From Rhizobium leguminosarum (lineage in GTDB: Bacteria > Pseudomonadota > Alphaproteobacteria > Rhizobiales > Rhizobiaceae), in assembly GCF_004123835.1 (NCBI RefSeq), contig NZ_MZMU01000012.1, positions 372,001 to 436,000 on the forward strand: 64,000 nucleotides of DNA, in the 5' to 3' direction. Under the pieces are notes generated by a model, which saw nothing but the letters and a program-made list of their open reading frames with translations, had not been told where the DNA came from and did no database searches. The translations under genes and the position numbers were made by a program. Below, piece by piece: positions 41,816 through 51,040 of the stretch (its first letter is position 1; every line of letters starts with the position of its first letter).

Positions 41816-42043
41816 TAAACTTCCTCCTTCATCGAAACAGGATTGACGTACCTCAGCGCGACCGAATGGCAATGGCGGCGTATTCACGCCTGCGTGAGGC
41901 TCAGGCAAGATAGCGGACACTTGCATCTTCGGGCCGCGTGGCGGAATGGCCGATCGCGCGTGCCGGCAGCAGACGGATGGTACAATATGCTATCGGCTTG
42001 TCGAACGAAAATCGTCGCAGCAACGCGGGGAGGCGGCACTGCG

Positions 42044-42514
42044 TCAGGCCTCGCCCTTATCCCTGTTGTGAATGTTGTCGCGGATCGAAGCAATTGTGTC
42101 CCGAATCTTGCTGACAGTCTCGGCGTCGAGACCGACGGCCTTGCCGATGCAGTCGAACACATGGGTGGCACGGCTCTTGAGAGCCAGTCCCTTCTTGGTA
42201 AGGCGCAAGAGCACCTGGCGCTCATCGGCGGGATTGCGGTTACGGGTGACGAGGCCGACATTTTCCAGCCGCTTCAGCAGCGGAGTGAGGGTGCTGGAGT
42301 CGAGAAAAAGCGTCTCGCCGAGATCCTTCACCGTGCGGTCGTCGCGCGCCCACAAGGCGGTCATGACGAGGAACTGGGGATAGGTGAGTTCCAGTTCGTC
42401 GAGCAGGGGACGGTAAAGCTGGTTAAAGGCGTGGCTTGCCGAATAGATCGAGAAGCAAAGCATTTCATCGATCTTGGGCACGTCAGCGAGATCATTTGAT
42501 GTGGGGTCTTTCAT
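42044..42514 (-). CDS. OhrR-like MarR-family regulator
   Basis: A 156-residue winged-helix regulator with the OhrR features: a single N-terminal Cys at residue 20 (EMLCFSIYSASHAFNQLYRPLLDELELTYPQFLVM) and the LDSSTLTPLLKRLE recognition region. In OhrR this Cys senses organic hydroperoxide. GAGGAGA precedes ATG 42514. No ohr gene is adjacent; instead it is divergent from a secreted alpha/beta hydrolase, so its target may differ. Confidence 0.87.
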   Translation of the reverse strand: MKDPTSNDLADVPKIDEMLCFSIYSASHAFNQLYRPLLDELELTYPQFLVMTALWARDDRTVKDLGETLFLDSSTLTPLLKRLENVGLVTRNRNPADERQVLLRLTKKGLALKSRATHVFDCIGKAVGLDAETVSKIRDTIASIRDNIHNRDKGEA

Positions 42515-42538
42515 CACGCTCTCCTCTGATCTCAATAT

Positions 42539-42610
42539 AATTTGTGTGCGATCTGTTTGCAAGCTATTGACTCGGCAGATGAGGCGGCCTAATTAGATCG
42601 TGTACAAAGA
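42539..42610. promoter_or_regulatory. Imperfect inverted repeat between the ohrR-like and hydrolase genes
   Basis: AATTTGTGTGCGATC (42539-42553) and GATCGTGTACAAAGA (42596-42610) are inverted copies with five mismatches. The gap from 42515 to 42744 has no gene. Confidence 0.35.
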
Positions 42611-42744
42611 AATCGCTGACAAAGTATGCGCCGAACATGGAAAGCTGCAGAGGTTTGCCGCGTCAACAGATGCGCAAGCACATGAATTCCCTTGTGGGCC
42701 CGATTCGGCTCCTCTGAAACTCAACCGAAGAAAGGAAATGACCA

Positions 42745-43512
42745 ATGTTTAAGTTTGCTGCTGCCGTCGCCCTGGCAGGCGCTCTTCTTTCCGGTGCTGC
42801 TGTTGCCCAGCCGGCCAAGCCGACCGTTGTCCTCGTCCATGGCGCCTTTGCCGATTCATCCAGCTGGAACGGCGTCGTCGAAATCCTACGCAAGGACGGC
42901 TTTTCTGTCGTGGCAGCCGCCAATCCGCTGCGCAGCGTTTCGAACGACGCTGCCTATGTCTCCGACGTGGTTGGCAGCATCGCCGGCCCCGTGGTCCTTG
43001 TTGGTCACTCCTATGGCGGCCAGGTCATTTCGACCGCGGCCAACGGCCACGACAACGTCAGGTCGCTGGTCTATGTCGCGGCCTTTGCGCCGGATGCCGG
43101 AGAATCGGTCGCAGATCTCGCCGGCAAGTTTCCGGGCGGTACGCTGAGCGGAGCGCTTGCGGCCCCGGTGAAGCTCAGTGCCGGCGGTGTCGATCTCTAT
43201 ATCGATCAGGCCAAGTTCCACGATCAGTTCGCCAGCGACGTGCCGGCCGAGCAGGCGGCCCTGATGGCGGCTGCCCAACGTCCGGTCACCGAGGCCGCCC
43301 TGACCGAAAAATCCGGCGAGCCCGCCTGGAAGAAGCTGCCGTCGTGGTTTGTCTACGGCACCGGCGACAAGAACATCCCCGCTGCAGCCCTTGGCTTCAT
43401 GGCCGAGCGGGCAGGCTCGAAGAGGATCGTCGTGGTCGATGGCGCTTCCCACGTCGTGATGGTGTCGAATCCCGAGAAGGTGGCGGAACTGATCGAAGAG
43501 GCCGCAAAGTAG
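42745..43512 (+). CDS. Secreted alpha/beta hydrolase
   Basis: A 255-residue protein with a signal peptide (residues 1-22, ending AVAQ) and an alpha/beta hydrolase fold. The nucleophile elbow is VGHSYGG (Ser near residue 90), the oxyanion region is VLVHGAFADSS, and the catalytic His is in GASHVVMVSNP. It resembles the chloroperoxidase/esterase-like group often found next to oxidant regulators. AAAGGAAATG sets the start. It is divergent from the OhrR-like gene. Confidence 0.88.
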   Translation: MFKFAAAVALAGALLSGAAVAQPAKPTVVLVHGAFADSSSWNGVVEILRKDGFSVVAAANPLRSVSNDAAYVSDVVGSIAGPVVLVGHSYGGQVISTAANGHDNVRSLVYVAAFAPDAGESVADLAGKFPGGTLSGALAAPVKLSAGGVDLYIDQAKFHDQFASDVPAEQAALMAAAQRPVTEAALTEKSGEPAWKKLPSWFVYGTGDKNIPAAALGFMAERAGSKRIVVVDGASHVVMVSNPEKVAELIEEAAK

Positions 43513-43518
43513 TATTCG

Positions 43519-43558
43519 ATCCGAGGGCCACGGCGCGCGAGCGCCGTGGCCCTCGGAT
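43519..43558. terminator. Perfect 18-pair hairpin after the hydrolase gene
   Basis: Arms 43519-43536 and 43541-43558 pair without mismatch around a GCGA (GNRA) tetraloop. No T-run follows, so it may act as a stable 3' end block rather than a classic intrinsic terminator. Confidence 0.65.
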
Positions 43559-43708
43559 GCTGTGAGCCTGATCATTCGGCTTGAAAATGCCGCCGTCGTT
43601 AAAGCCGGGCTCAGCCCGTTCCATTCGATGCCGACACAGCAGCCCTGGAGAGGTTACGACTGCTCGATGACAAAGTAGTGGTGCAGGGCGTGGACCAACC
43701 GACGCGCC

Positions 43709-43726
43709 CTGTCACATCTCTGTCAA
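43709..43726 (+). promoter_or_regulatory. Pho box of the ABC transporter operon
   Basis: CTGTCAC-ATCT-CTGTCAA: two seven-base direct repeats four bases apart, as in PhoB sites (CTGTCAT-N4-CTGTCAT). TAATAA at 43734-43739 is a plausible -10 seven bases further on. The start codon is at 43773. Confidence 0.8.
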
Positions 43727-43772
43727 CGATCCCTAATAAGGGAGGGTGACGCAATTCCGAGGACCCCTTCCC

Positions 43773-44750
43773 ATGAAAACGATCGTTTCCGCCGCAGCCC
43801 TTCTCGCCGCGAGCCTCTTTGCCATTCCGGCTTCTGCCGCAAACCTCGTTCTCTACACCAGCCAGCCGAACGAAGACGCGCAGGCAACGGTCGATGGCTT
43901 CATGGCCGCCAATCCCGATATCAAGGTCGACTGGGTACGCGACGGCACGCCGAAGATCATGGCGAAACTCCAGGCCGAGATCCAGGCCGGCAACCCGGTT
44001 GCCGACATTCTCCTCATCGCCGACATGGTGACGCTGGAGCGCCTCAAGGAAGACGGCAAGCTCTTGGCCTATAAGTCGCCGGAATCCGCAGGGTACGATG
44101 CCGCCCTTTATGACGCCGACGGCTATTACTACTCGACCAAGCTGATCACCACCGGCATCATGTACAACACTTCGGCCGCCATGAAGCCTGCGAGCTGGAA
44201 GGACCTGACGAAGCCGGAAGCCAAGGGCCTCGTCACCATGCCGAGCCCGCTTGCCTCGGGTGCGGCCCTCATCCACGCCCAGACGCTTGCCGCTGTTCCC
44301 GGCCTCGGCTGGGATTTCTACAAGTCGCTGCAGGCCAACGGCGCGATCGCTGCCGGCGGCAACGGCGCCGTGCTGAAGTCGGTCGCCTCGGGCGAAAAGG
44401 CCTATGGCGTGGTCGTCGACTACCTGCCGATCCGCGAGAAGGCCAAGGGCGCGCCTGTCGAGTTCGTATTCCCGAGCGAAGGCGTTTCGGCCGTCACCGA
44501 GCCGGTCGGCATCCTTGCCAGCACCAAAAATGCCGATGCCGCCAAGAAATTCGTCGATTACGTGCTCTCCGAAAAGGGCCAGGAGGGTTTCCTGAAGCTC
44601 GGCTACATCCCGGCCCGCAACGGCATGAAGCTGCCGGACGGCTTCCCGGCACGCGACACCATCAAGGTCCTGCCGATCAAGGCCGCAGAGGCGCTGAAGA
44701 ATACCGACCAGGATCTGAAGACCTTCTCGGGCATCTACGGCTCGAACTGA
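43773..44750 (+). CDS. ABC transporter periplasmic binding protein (ferric iron / 2-aminoethylphosphonate type)
   Basis: A 325-residue periplasmic binding protein with a signal peptide (residues 1-22, ending SASA). The start ANLVLYTSQPNEDAQATVDGFMAANPDIKVDWVRDGTPKIMAKLQAE is that of the FbpA/AfuA/PhnS family, which carries Fe3+ or 2-aminoethylphosphonate. A Pho box stands 46 bases upstream, and in Sinorhizobium an AfuA-like gene belongs to the Pho regulon as far as I recall. It is first in an operon with permease and ATPase genes. Confidence 0.88.
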   Translation: MKTIVSAAALLAASLFAIPASAANLVLYTSQPNEDAQATVDGFMAANPDIKVDWVRDGTPKIMAKLQAEIQAGNPVADILLIADMVTLERLKEDGKLLAYKSPESAGYDAALYDADGYYYSTKLITTGIMYNTSAAMKPASWKDLTKPEAKGLVTMPSPLASGAALIHAQTLAAVPGLGWDFYKSLQANGAIAAGGNGAVLKSVASGEKAYGVVVDYLPIREKAKGAPVEFVFPSEGVSAVTEPVGILASTKNADAAKKFVDYVLSEKGQEGFLKLGYIPARNGMKLPDGFPARDTIKVLPIKAAEALKNTDQDLKTFSGIYGSN

Positions 44751-44757
44751 TCGTTTC

Positions 44758-46452
44758 ATGCACGGATACATCAAAACCGGAAACAGCCAGCCCGCCTGGC
44801 TGTTTCCTTTTATCGTCGTCGTCGTCCTGTTCCTCAGCGTGCTGCCGCTCGCTCGTCTCGCCATGGTCGGGATCGCAGCCTTCGCCAGCGGCGGCGTGAT
44901 TGATGTTCTGAGCGAAGCCTCGCTCTGGTCGGCGACCTATTACACCATCGTCACCGCCATTTTGGGCACAATCATCTCGCTCGCCATCGGCTGCCTCTTC
45001 GCCTTCCTGCTGACGCTGACCGATATCCGCGCCAAGGGGCTGCTCAGCTTCTTCTTCGTGCTGCCGATGATGATCCCGCCGCAGGTAACGGCGCTCGCCT
45101 GGGTGCAGATGTCAGGCCCCTCCAGCCCGCTCTTGAAGGCGCTCTCCATCGCCCCGCCGCTCGGCTCGCCGCAGCCGCTCTACTCGGTCGGCGGCATCGC
45201 GCTGCTCTATGGCGTGCAGCATGCGCCGCTCGTCTATCTGGCGCTCCGGGCCGGGCTGATGACCCTGCCGCGCGACGGCGTCGAGGCGGCGCGGCTTTCC
45301 GGCGCCTCCAGCCTTCGGGTGTTTTGCGACATCATCCTGCCCTTGTCATTGCCCGGCATCATCGCGGGCGCGGCAATCTCCTTCGTCTCCTGCACCGGCA
45401 ATTTCGGTATTCCCGCCATTCTCGGCATTCCGGCCTCGATCTTCACGCTGCCGACGCTTGTTTTCACCAAGTTTTCCGCTTTCACCAGCCGCACCTTCGG
45501 CGACGTCGCCGTGCTCTCGGCGATTATTGCGATGATCTCGGTCGCAGGATTGATGATCCAGGACCGAGCATTGCGTGGCCGCGACTACCGCGTCATCGGG
45601 CTATCGGCGGCGAGCGCCGCCTTCGAGCTCGGCGCATGGCGCTTTGTCTTCAAGCCGCTCCTCTGGGGCATCCTATTCTTCATGCTGGCGGCGCCATTCT
45701 TCGCGCTGGTCGCCGGCGCGCTGGTGCCGGCCTATGGTGTGCCGCTCACCTTCAAGACCATGTCGCTGCATGCCTTCGAGGAGATCCTGTTCCGGCAGGC
45801 GGTGACGCGCACGGCCTTTATCAATTCGCTGTCGCTCGCCGGAGCCACCGCGCTTGGTCTCCTGGTGGTGACGGTGCTTGCGGCCTATGCGCTGACGCGG
45901 CGCAAGGATGCGGCGTCGCGGATCGTCGCCAGCCTGATCGAGATACCATATTCGCTGCCCGGCATCGTCATCGCGGTGTGCTTTATCCTGGTGTTCGCAG
46001 CACCGATCCCGATCCTCCACGTCTCGCTCTACGGCACGATCTGGATCATCCTGATCGCCTATTTCTCCTCCTTCTTCGCCGTCAGCTTGAAACCCGTGGT
46101 CAGCGCCTTTCATCAACTCGACCCGGCGCTCGAAGAGGCGGCGCGGCTTTCCGGCGCCGGCTTCTTCCGCAGGCTTGCCGATATCATCGTGCCGCTGATC
46201 GCACCGGCCGCCGGCGCCTCGGTCATCCTGGTCTTCCTGATTGCCTGCAACGAGCTGACGATCTCGGCGCTGCTCTGGTCGGCGGGCACCCAGACGCTCG
46301 GTGTCGCCATCTACAATCTCGACGACAGCGGCAGTTCCGATCTCGCCTCGGCGCTTTCGGTGCTCGTCGTGCTCATGGTTGTCGTCATGATGCTGCTGCT
46401 CGAGCTTCTGGCAAAACGCCTGCCGAAAGGGGTGGTCCCATGGCGAAGCTGA
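44758..46452 (+). CDS. ABC transporter permease, FbpB type with two fused domains
   Basis: A 564-residue permease with about 12 membrane helices, two copies of the binding-protein-dependent transport domain. The ATPase-contact EAA loops are EAARLSGASSLRVF (about residue 178) and EEAARLSGAGFFRRL (about residue 460). It starts seven bases after the binding-protein stop and overlaps the ATPase gene by 13 bases. The doubled permease is usual for Fe3+/phosphonate systems of this group. Confidence 0.9.
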   Translation: MHGYIKTGNSQPAWLFPFIVVVVLFLSVLPLARLAMVGIAAFASGGVIDVLSEASLWSATYYTIVTAILGTIISLAIGCLFAFLLTLTDIRAKGLLSFFFVLPMMIPPQVTALAWVQMSGPSSPLLKALSIAPPLGSPQPLYSVGGIALLYGVQHAPLVYLALRAGLMTLPRDGVEAARLSGASSLRVFCDIILPLSLPGIIAGAAISFVSCTGNFGIPAILGIPASIFTLPTLVFTKFSAFTSRTFGDVAVLSAIIAMISVAGLMIQDRALRGRDYRVIGLSAASAAFELGAWRFVFKPLLWGILFFMLAAPFFALVAGALVPAYGVPLTFKTMSLHAFEEILFRQAVTRTAFINSLSLAGATALGLLVVTVLAAYALTRRKDAASRIVASLIEIPYSLPGIVIAVCFILVFAAPIPILHVSLYGTIWIILIAYFSSFFAVSLKPVVSAFHQLDPALEEAARLSGAGFFRRLADIIVPLIAPAAGASVILVFLIACNELTISALLWSAGTQTLGVAIYNLDDSGSSDLASALSVLVVLMVVVMMLLLELLAKRLPKGVVPWRS

Positions 46453-47495
46453 TCCTCAACCGGGTCGCCAAGGATTTCGGCACCGGGCGCGCAGCCGTCA
46501 GCGATTTCTCGCTCGATGTGCGTGAGGGCGGCTTCCTGGCGCTACTCGGACCTTCCGGCTGCGGCAAGACGACGGTGCTGCGCATGATCGCCGGTTTCGA
46601 GACGCCCACCGACGGCTCGATTCACCTCGGCGAGCGGCTGCTTGCCGACGCCGCGCAGTCGCTGCCGCCGGAAAAGCGCAACATGGCGATGGTCTTCCAG
46701 TCCTATGCGCTCTGGCCGCATATGAGCGTCGCCGACAATGTCGGTTATCCCCTCAAGGTGCGCGGGATATCAGGCGAAACCTACCGGGCGAAGGTGCGCG
46801 ACGCGCTCGGCACCGTCCGACTCGCCGACTACGCCGAACGGCGCCCGGCCGATCTCTCCGGCGGCCAGCGCCAGCGCGTCGCGCTCGCCCGCTGCCTGGT
46901 GACCTCGCCCGACGTGGTGCTGCTCGACGAGCCGCTCGCCAATCTCGACCGGCACCTGAAGCAGGAGATGGAAGAGACTTTCCGCGAGTTCCACCAGCGC
47001 TCGGGCGCGACGATGGTCTATGTCACCCACGACCAGAGCGAGGCGATGGCGCTCGCGACCGACGTCGCTGTCATGTCGGAAGGGCGGCTGCTGCAGGTGG
47101 CGCCGCCGGCCGAGATCTACGCGCGGCCGGAAGGGCGCATCGTCGGCGGGTTGATCGGGCGGGGCACGATCGTGACGCTGCCGCGTGCTGCTGGTGACAA
47201 CAGGGCCTTCGACTGGCAGGCGCTGGAGCCGATGTTTGCCGGTGCCGCCGTTAGTACTGCCGACGGCGACCGGATGGATGTCCTCGTTCGGCCGGAGGAT
47301 GTCATCGTCTCTGGCGAGAATATTGCCGCCGGCGCGGGGATCGCGGCGACGGTCGAGTCCGTTCTCTTCGAGGGCGAGCGTTATGCGCTGAAGCTGATCC
47401 TCGCCGACAGTCAGGTGCTGCGGGCCAATTCCCGCTTTCCCGTCCGGACGGGTGACAGCCTCAGACTATCGGTGCGCGCGGCGTGGCGGCTTTGA
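46440..47495 (+). CDS. ABC transporter ATP-binding protein
   Basis: A 351-residue ATPase. Walker A is GPSGCGKTT (about residues 37-45), the ABC signature is LSGGQRQRVALAR, and Walker B is VVLLDEPLAN, with the switch His in VTHDQSEA. A C-terminal TOBE-like region of about 110 residues (LVRPEDVIVSGEN) is of the FbpC/PotA kind. It energises the transport of whatever the binding protein brings. It overlaps the permease by 13 bases. Confidence 0.93.
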   Translation: MAKLILNRVAKDFGTGRAAVSDFSLDVREGGFLALLGPSGCGKTTVLRMIAGFETPTDGSIHLGERLLADAAQSLPPEKRNMAMVFQSYALWPHMSVADNVGYPLKVRGISGETYRAKVRDALGTVRLADYAERRPADLSGGQRQRVALARCLVTSPDVVLLDEPLANLDRHLKQEMEETFREFHQRSGATMVYVTHDQSEAMALATDVAVMSEGRLLQVAPPAEIYARPEGRIVGGLIGRGTIVTLPRAAGDNRAFDWQALEPMFAGAAVSTADGDRMDVLVRPEDVIVSGENIAAGAGIAATVESVLFEGERYALKLILADSQVLRANSRFPVRTGDSLRLSVRAAWRL

Positions 47496-47515
47496 GACAT
47501 CGCGCCTCGCCAGTG

Positions 47516-47878
47516 TCATTCGCTCTCCGAACACTGCCAGCGGATGACGCGGCAGTTGCCGGTTTGCTTTCTGCAGCTGCGGATCGCCTGGCGCTGGGCC
47601 TCGCGGCCATCATTACCCCAGCCGGAGCCCCAGCCGCTGCGATGGCCGACGGCCACCGCGCCGCAGCCGTTCCGGAACCAGATGGCGATGCGACAATCGT
47701 TGGCGCTGCTGTCGCAATTGCGCCGGGCAACGGTTTCGGCGTCGCCGCGATTGTCATAAGCATAGGACCAGCCGATGGCGCGGGTCGACGGCGAGTAGGC
47801 AATCGCGCCATAGGTGTCGGCAAGGGCCGCGCCGGCGAGGGACGTCAGAGCCGCAAACGATGCAAGAACCCGCTTCAT
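47516..47878 (-). CDS. Secreted DUF4189-like protein
   Basis: A 120-residue exported protein with a signal peptide (residues 1-20, ending ALA). The mature part shows TYGAIAYSPSTRAIGWSYAYDNRGDAETVARRNC and the repeat-like AREAQRQAIRSCRKQTG, typical of DUF4189. It has about five Cys residues in pairs. Function unknown. It is convergent with the ABC operon. Confidence 0.82.
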   Translation of the reverse strand: MKRVLASFAALTSLAGAALADTYGAIAYSPSTRAIGWSYAYDNRGDAETVARRNCDSSANDCRIAIWFRNGCGAVAVGHRSGWGSGWGNDGREAQRQAIRSCRKQTGNCRVIRWQCSESE

Positions 47879-48076
47879 GAAATGCCCCCGCGCCGGAACG
47901 ACGATTGTCCTCTGCTAAGAACTATCCGAGGCTTGCGGCGGAATATCTGCGGCCCAAGTCACAAGCAATCGCCTCTGGGGCTCCAAGAGGAGTGATTATT
48001 CGCATATTTCTTGGCCCTGCCATCTTTTCCCGCGGCTATTGCCGGATAAGGTACTGCCCGCAACCGGATCCTTCCT

Positions 48077-49186
48077 ATGTCGCTTCGCCTCGCCACCTTC
48101 AATGTCGAAAATCTTCTCACCCGTTTCGATTTCACCGGCTTCCGAAACCAGCTGCGCCAGGACCGCGTCATCAAGCTTTTCGAGGTGTCGAGCGAGGGTG
48201 TCTATCAGCAGCTCGAGCAGGCGCGTGTGATTGCCGCGACCGACGACACGCGGCAGATGTCGGCCCTTGCGATCGCCGACGCTGACGCCGATATCCTCTG
48301 CCTGCAGGAAGTCGACAACATGGCTGCCCTTCAGGCCTTCGAATACGGCTATCTCTTCCGCATGGTCGGAAACGGCTACCGGCAGAAATACCTGGTCGAG
48401 GGCAATGATAGCCGCGGCATTGATGTTGCCGTGCTGATGCGCGAGGAAACGCGCGACGGCCAGAAGATCGAGCTCAGGGATATCAGAAGCCATGCGATGA
48501 CGACCTATCGCGATCTCGATCTCTTCAATGAGGAGCTGGCGCTCACCAACCGCATCGACGACAAGATCTTCAAGCGCGACTGCCTGGAGCTTGACCTTCT
48601 GATCGGTGGCCGGCCGTTTTCGCTCTACGTCGTGCATTTCAAGTCGATGGGCAATCCGCGCGACGGGCTGGACGGGCGGCAATCGACCATGCCGATCCGC
48701 CGCGCCGAGGCGCGCGCCGTGCGCCGCATCATCGAGGATCGCTTCGGTGCGGAGCAAGCCGGTACGAAGAGCTTCGCCATCTGTGGAGACATGAACGATT
48801 ATCAGGAGCGTGTCGATGTCATCGGCCGCCGGGGCACCGGTTATCGCTTCGAACATCAGAACGAGACCGAAAGCGCGCTCGACGTTTTCAGTAGCGACGG
48901 CTTTGCCGAAAATGTCGTGCGCCGCCGCGCCCCCCTCGACCGCTGGACGCTCTATCACGCGCGCGGGCCACAGGAGCAGTGGCTTTGCCAACTCGACTAT
49001 CTCTGGCTTTCGCCAGCACTTGCCGCCCATAATGCCGGCCGCCTGCCCGAAATCATCCGCAGCGGCCAGCCCTACCGCACCATCTTCCCGCCGGGGCAGG
49101 AGGTGGAGCGCTATCCGCGCACCGGCTGGGACAGGCCGAAGGCGTCCGATCATTGCCCCGTCGTCATGACACTGGATCTCCCATGA
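48077..49186 (+). CDS. Endonuclease/exonuclease/phosphatase-family protein
   Basis: A 369-residue protein of the EEP fold. It opens MSLRLATFNVENLLTRFDF and has CLQEVDN (metal Glu), FVVHFKSMG-like VVHFKSMG, ICGDMNDY and a C-terminal SDHCPVVM motif, whose Asp-His is catalytic. The family hydrolyses phosphodiesters or phosphomonoesters in a Mg-dependent manner. No signal peptide is seen. It overlaps the Nudix gene by four bases (ATGA). Confidence 0.9.
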   Translation: MSLRLATFNVENLLTRFDFTGFRNQLRQDRVIKLFEVSSEGVYQQLEQARVIAATDDTRQMSALAIADADADILCLQEVDNMAALQAFEYGYLFRMVGNGYRQKYLVEGNDSRGIDVAVLMREETRDGQKIELRDIRSHAMTTYRDLDLFNEELALTNRIDDKIFKRDCLELDLLIGGRPFSLYVVHFKSMGNPRDGLDGRQSTMPIRRAEARAVRRIIEDRFGAEQAGTKSFAICGDMNDYQERVDVIGRRGTGYRFEHQNETESALDVFSSDGFAENVVRRRAPLDRWTLYHARGPQEQWLCQLDYLWLSPALAAHNAGRLPEIIRSGQPYRTIFPPGQEVERYPRTGWDRPKASDHCPVVMTLDLP

Positions 49187-49956
49187 ATGCAAATTTGAAC
49201 GCGAATTTCACCAACATCAATTTTTCCGATGATTTTGCCGGCTGGCCGCCGGAGGCGACGGTCTTCCCGATTGCCGGCGTGGATCTGCGCATTCTGCCCG
49301 GTCCCCATCCTTTGGTCACCGCCGAAGAAGCGGCGATCGGGGAGAACTGGGCGCGGGAGACCGCCGCCAACCCGGCGCTGTTCGACGGGCGCATGGTGTT
49401 TCAGCAACGGCTCTCCCTCAGTGAAAACGGGATTGCGGGCGAGGGCCACGTCATTCCCTTTTCTGCCTTCATGTGGTGGCGCCGACAGCCGCAGCGTCAG
49501 GGTGGCGTTCACATCTTCGCCTATCCGGTGCTCGAAACCTCGGACGGCGCGCTGGTGGCGATCCGTATGGGCGCGCATACCGCCAATCCCGGCCAGGTGT
49601 ATTTCGCCGCCGGCTCGCTGGAGCCGGAGGATATCGTCGACGGGCGTTGCGACATCGAGGCGAACATGCGCCGCGAGGTCTATGAGGAGACCGGGCTCGA
49701 TCTTGCCGAATCCGTCGCGGGTGAGGGGCTGTTCGCCACCCATAACAAGCGCACGGTGACGCTGCTGCGGCTATTCCGCTTCGACATGACGGCGGATGAG
49801 ATGATCGAGCGGATCGAGCGGCATATGCTCGTCGCCGAGGATCAGGAGATCGCGGGCGCGGTGGCGATCCGCTCGGCCGATCCCTCCGCCCATTCCTATA
49901 ACATCGCCATGTTGCCTGTGATCGACTGGTATTTCGGTAAGGCCGAGTGGAGTTGA
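49183..49956 (+). CDS. Nudix hydrolase
   Basis: A 257-residue protein with a Nudix box in its C-terminal half: GSLEPEDIVDGRCDIEANMRREVYEETGL. The REVYEETG core is intact, and the stretch between the first Gly and the REV motif is longer than the standard box. The N-terminal 140 residues are unique. It should cleave nucleoside diphosphates linked to another moiety. Coupled by ATGA to the endonuclease/phosphatase gene, so the two may act on the same product. Confidence 0.88.
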   Translation: MNANLNANFTNINFSDDFAGWPPEATVFPIAGVDLRILPGPHPLVTAEEAAIGENWARETAANPALFDGRMVFQQRLSLSENGIAGEGHVIPFSAFMWWRRQPQRQGGVHIFAYPVLETSDGALVAIRMGAHTANPGQVYFAAGSLEPEDIVDGRCDIEANMRREVYEETGLDLAESVAGEGLFATHNKRTVTLLRLFRFDMTADEMIERIERHMLVAEDQEIAGAVAIRSADPSAHSYNIAMLPVIDWYFGKAEWS

Positions 49957-50016
49957 TGTATGCCGCCCAAAGCCATGTAGCGTTTCGGGATAACGACACG
50001 CATCACGCAACGATCG

Positions 50017-50055
50017 AAAGCGCGTCGTGTGAATCCGGTTGACGTGACGCGTTTT
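50017..50055. repeat. Palindromic repeat with AAAGCGCGTC core, copy 1
   Basis: AAAGCGCGTCGTGTGAATCC pairs in part with GTGACGCGTTTT at the other end. It matches the copy at 51041-51080, which lies on the far side of phzF. The rest of 49957-50121 shows no gene. Confidence 0.55.
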
Positions 50056-50121
50056 AGCGCCTTGCACTCGCTCGCGTGGTCGGGCAGGTTGGCGGCGCGA
50101 TGACGATTCAAGGAGGCCGAT

Positions 50122-51033
50122 GTGGCGCGAAGCTACAGCGTCTATGACGTGTTCACCGATCGAAAGCTTGCGGGCAACCCGCTGGCGGTGATCTTCGACG
50201 GAGACGATCTCAGCGACGAGGCGATGCAGGCGATCACCCGGGAGATCAATCTCTCCGAGACGGTGTTCGTGCAGCCTTCGACCAATCCCGCCTATGCGGC
50301 GCGGCTGAGGATATTCACGCCCGGACGCGAACTGCCCTTTGCCGGCCATCCGACGGTCGGCACGGCGGTGGCGCTGGCCGAACGGGCGCATGGTGCTGCG
50401 ACGCGCGATCTTGTCTCGGTGCTCGAGGAAAATGTCGGGCCGGTGCGCTGCGCGGTGCGGCTGAGAGAGGGTGAGGCGAGCTTTGCCGAATTCGATCTGC
50501 CGCGCAAATCGCAGCCGGCCATCATGCCGCTCGACAAGCTCGGCATCGCCGACGCGCTATCGCTGAAGGTGACCGAGATCGGCTTCGAAAATCACGTCCC
50601 GTCGGTCTGGAGCGCCGGCGTTCCCTTCCTGCTCATTCCGGTGCACGATGTCGGAGCCACGCAGCGGGTGGAATTCGATCCTCAGCTCTGGGAAAAGATC
50701 GTGCCCTTCGTCGATGGCGCGCTTGCCTCGGCCTATGTCTACTGCCGCGGCGGCGTCAACCACGTGGCGAAGTTCCATGCGCGCATGTTCGCAAGCGGCA
50801 TGGGGATCGTCGAAGACCCAGCCACCGGCTCGGCGGCAGCCGCACTCTCCGGCGCGATCCACCATTTCGACCGGCTGACGGACGGGCATCATCCGATCAT
50901 GATCGAGCAGGGCGTCGAGATGGGCCGGCCGTCCTTCATCCACCTGCATATCGATGTCGACGGCGGGGCGATCTCCAACGCGCGGATCGGCGGCCAGGCA
51001 GTGCGGCTGGCCAGCGGCACGCTCGACCTTTGA
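50122..51033 (+). CDS. PhzF-family isomerase/epimerase-like protein
   Basis: A 303-residue protein of the PhzF/DapF-like fold. Hallmarks: FTDRKLAGNPLAV near residue 11, ETVFVQPS, IFTPGRELPFAGHPTVGTA near 70-88 and EDPATGSAAAALSG near 234-247. PhzF itself isomerises DHHA in phenazine synthesis, but most bacterial relatives have unknown substrates, and no phenazine genes are near. The start is GTG 50122 with AGGAGG five bases before it. Confidence 0.9.
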   Translation: MARSYSVYDVFTDRKLAGNPLAVIFDGDDLSDEAMQAITREINLSETVFVQPSTNPAYAARLRIFTPGRELPFAGHPTVGTAVALAERAHGAATRDLVSVLEENVGPVRCAVRLREGEASFAEFDLPRKSQPAIMPLDKLGIADALSLKVTEIGFENHVPSVWSAGVPFLLIPVHDVGATQRVEFDPQLWEKIVPFVDGALASAYVYCRGGVNHVAKFHARMFASGMGIVEDPATGSAAAALSGAIHHFDRLTDGHHPIMIEQGVEMGRPSFIHLHIDVDGGAISNARIGGQAVRLASGTLDL

Positions 51034-51040
51034 TTTCATT

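Noticed and set aside
45324..46439. A long open frame in phase with the ABC ATPase, which would give a fused protein of over 700 residues
   Set aside because: It overlaps the clearly coding permease in another frame, has the Arg-rich composition of a shadow frame, and the ATPase has its own normal start at 46440.
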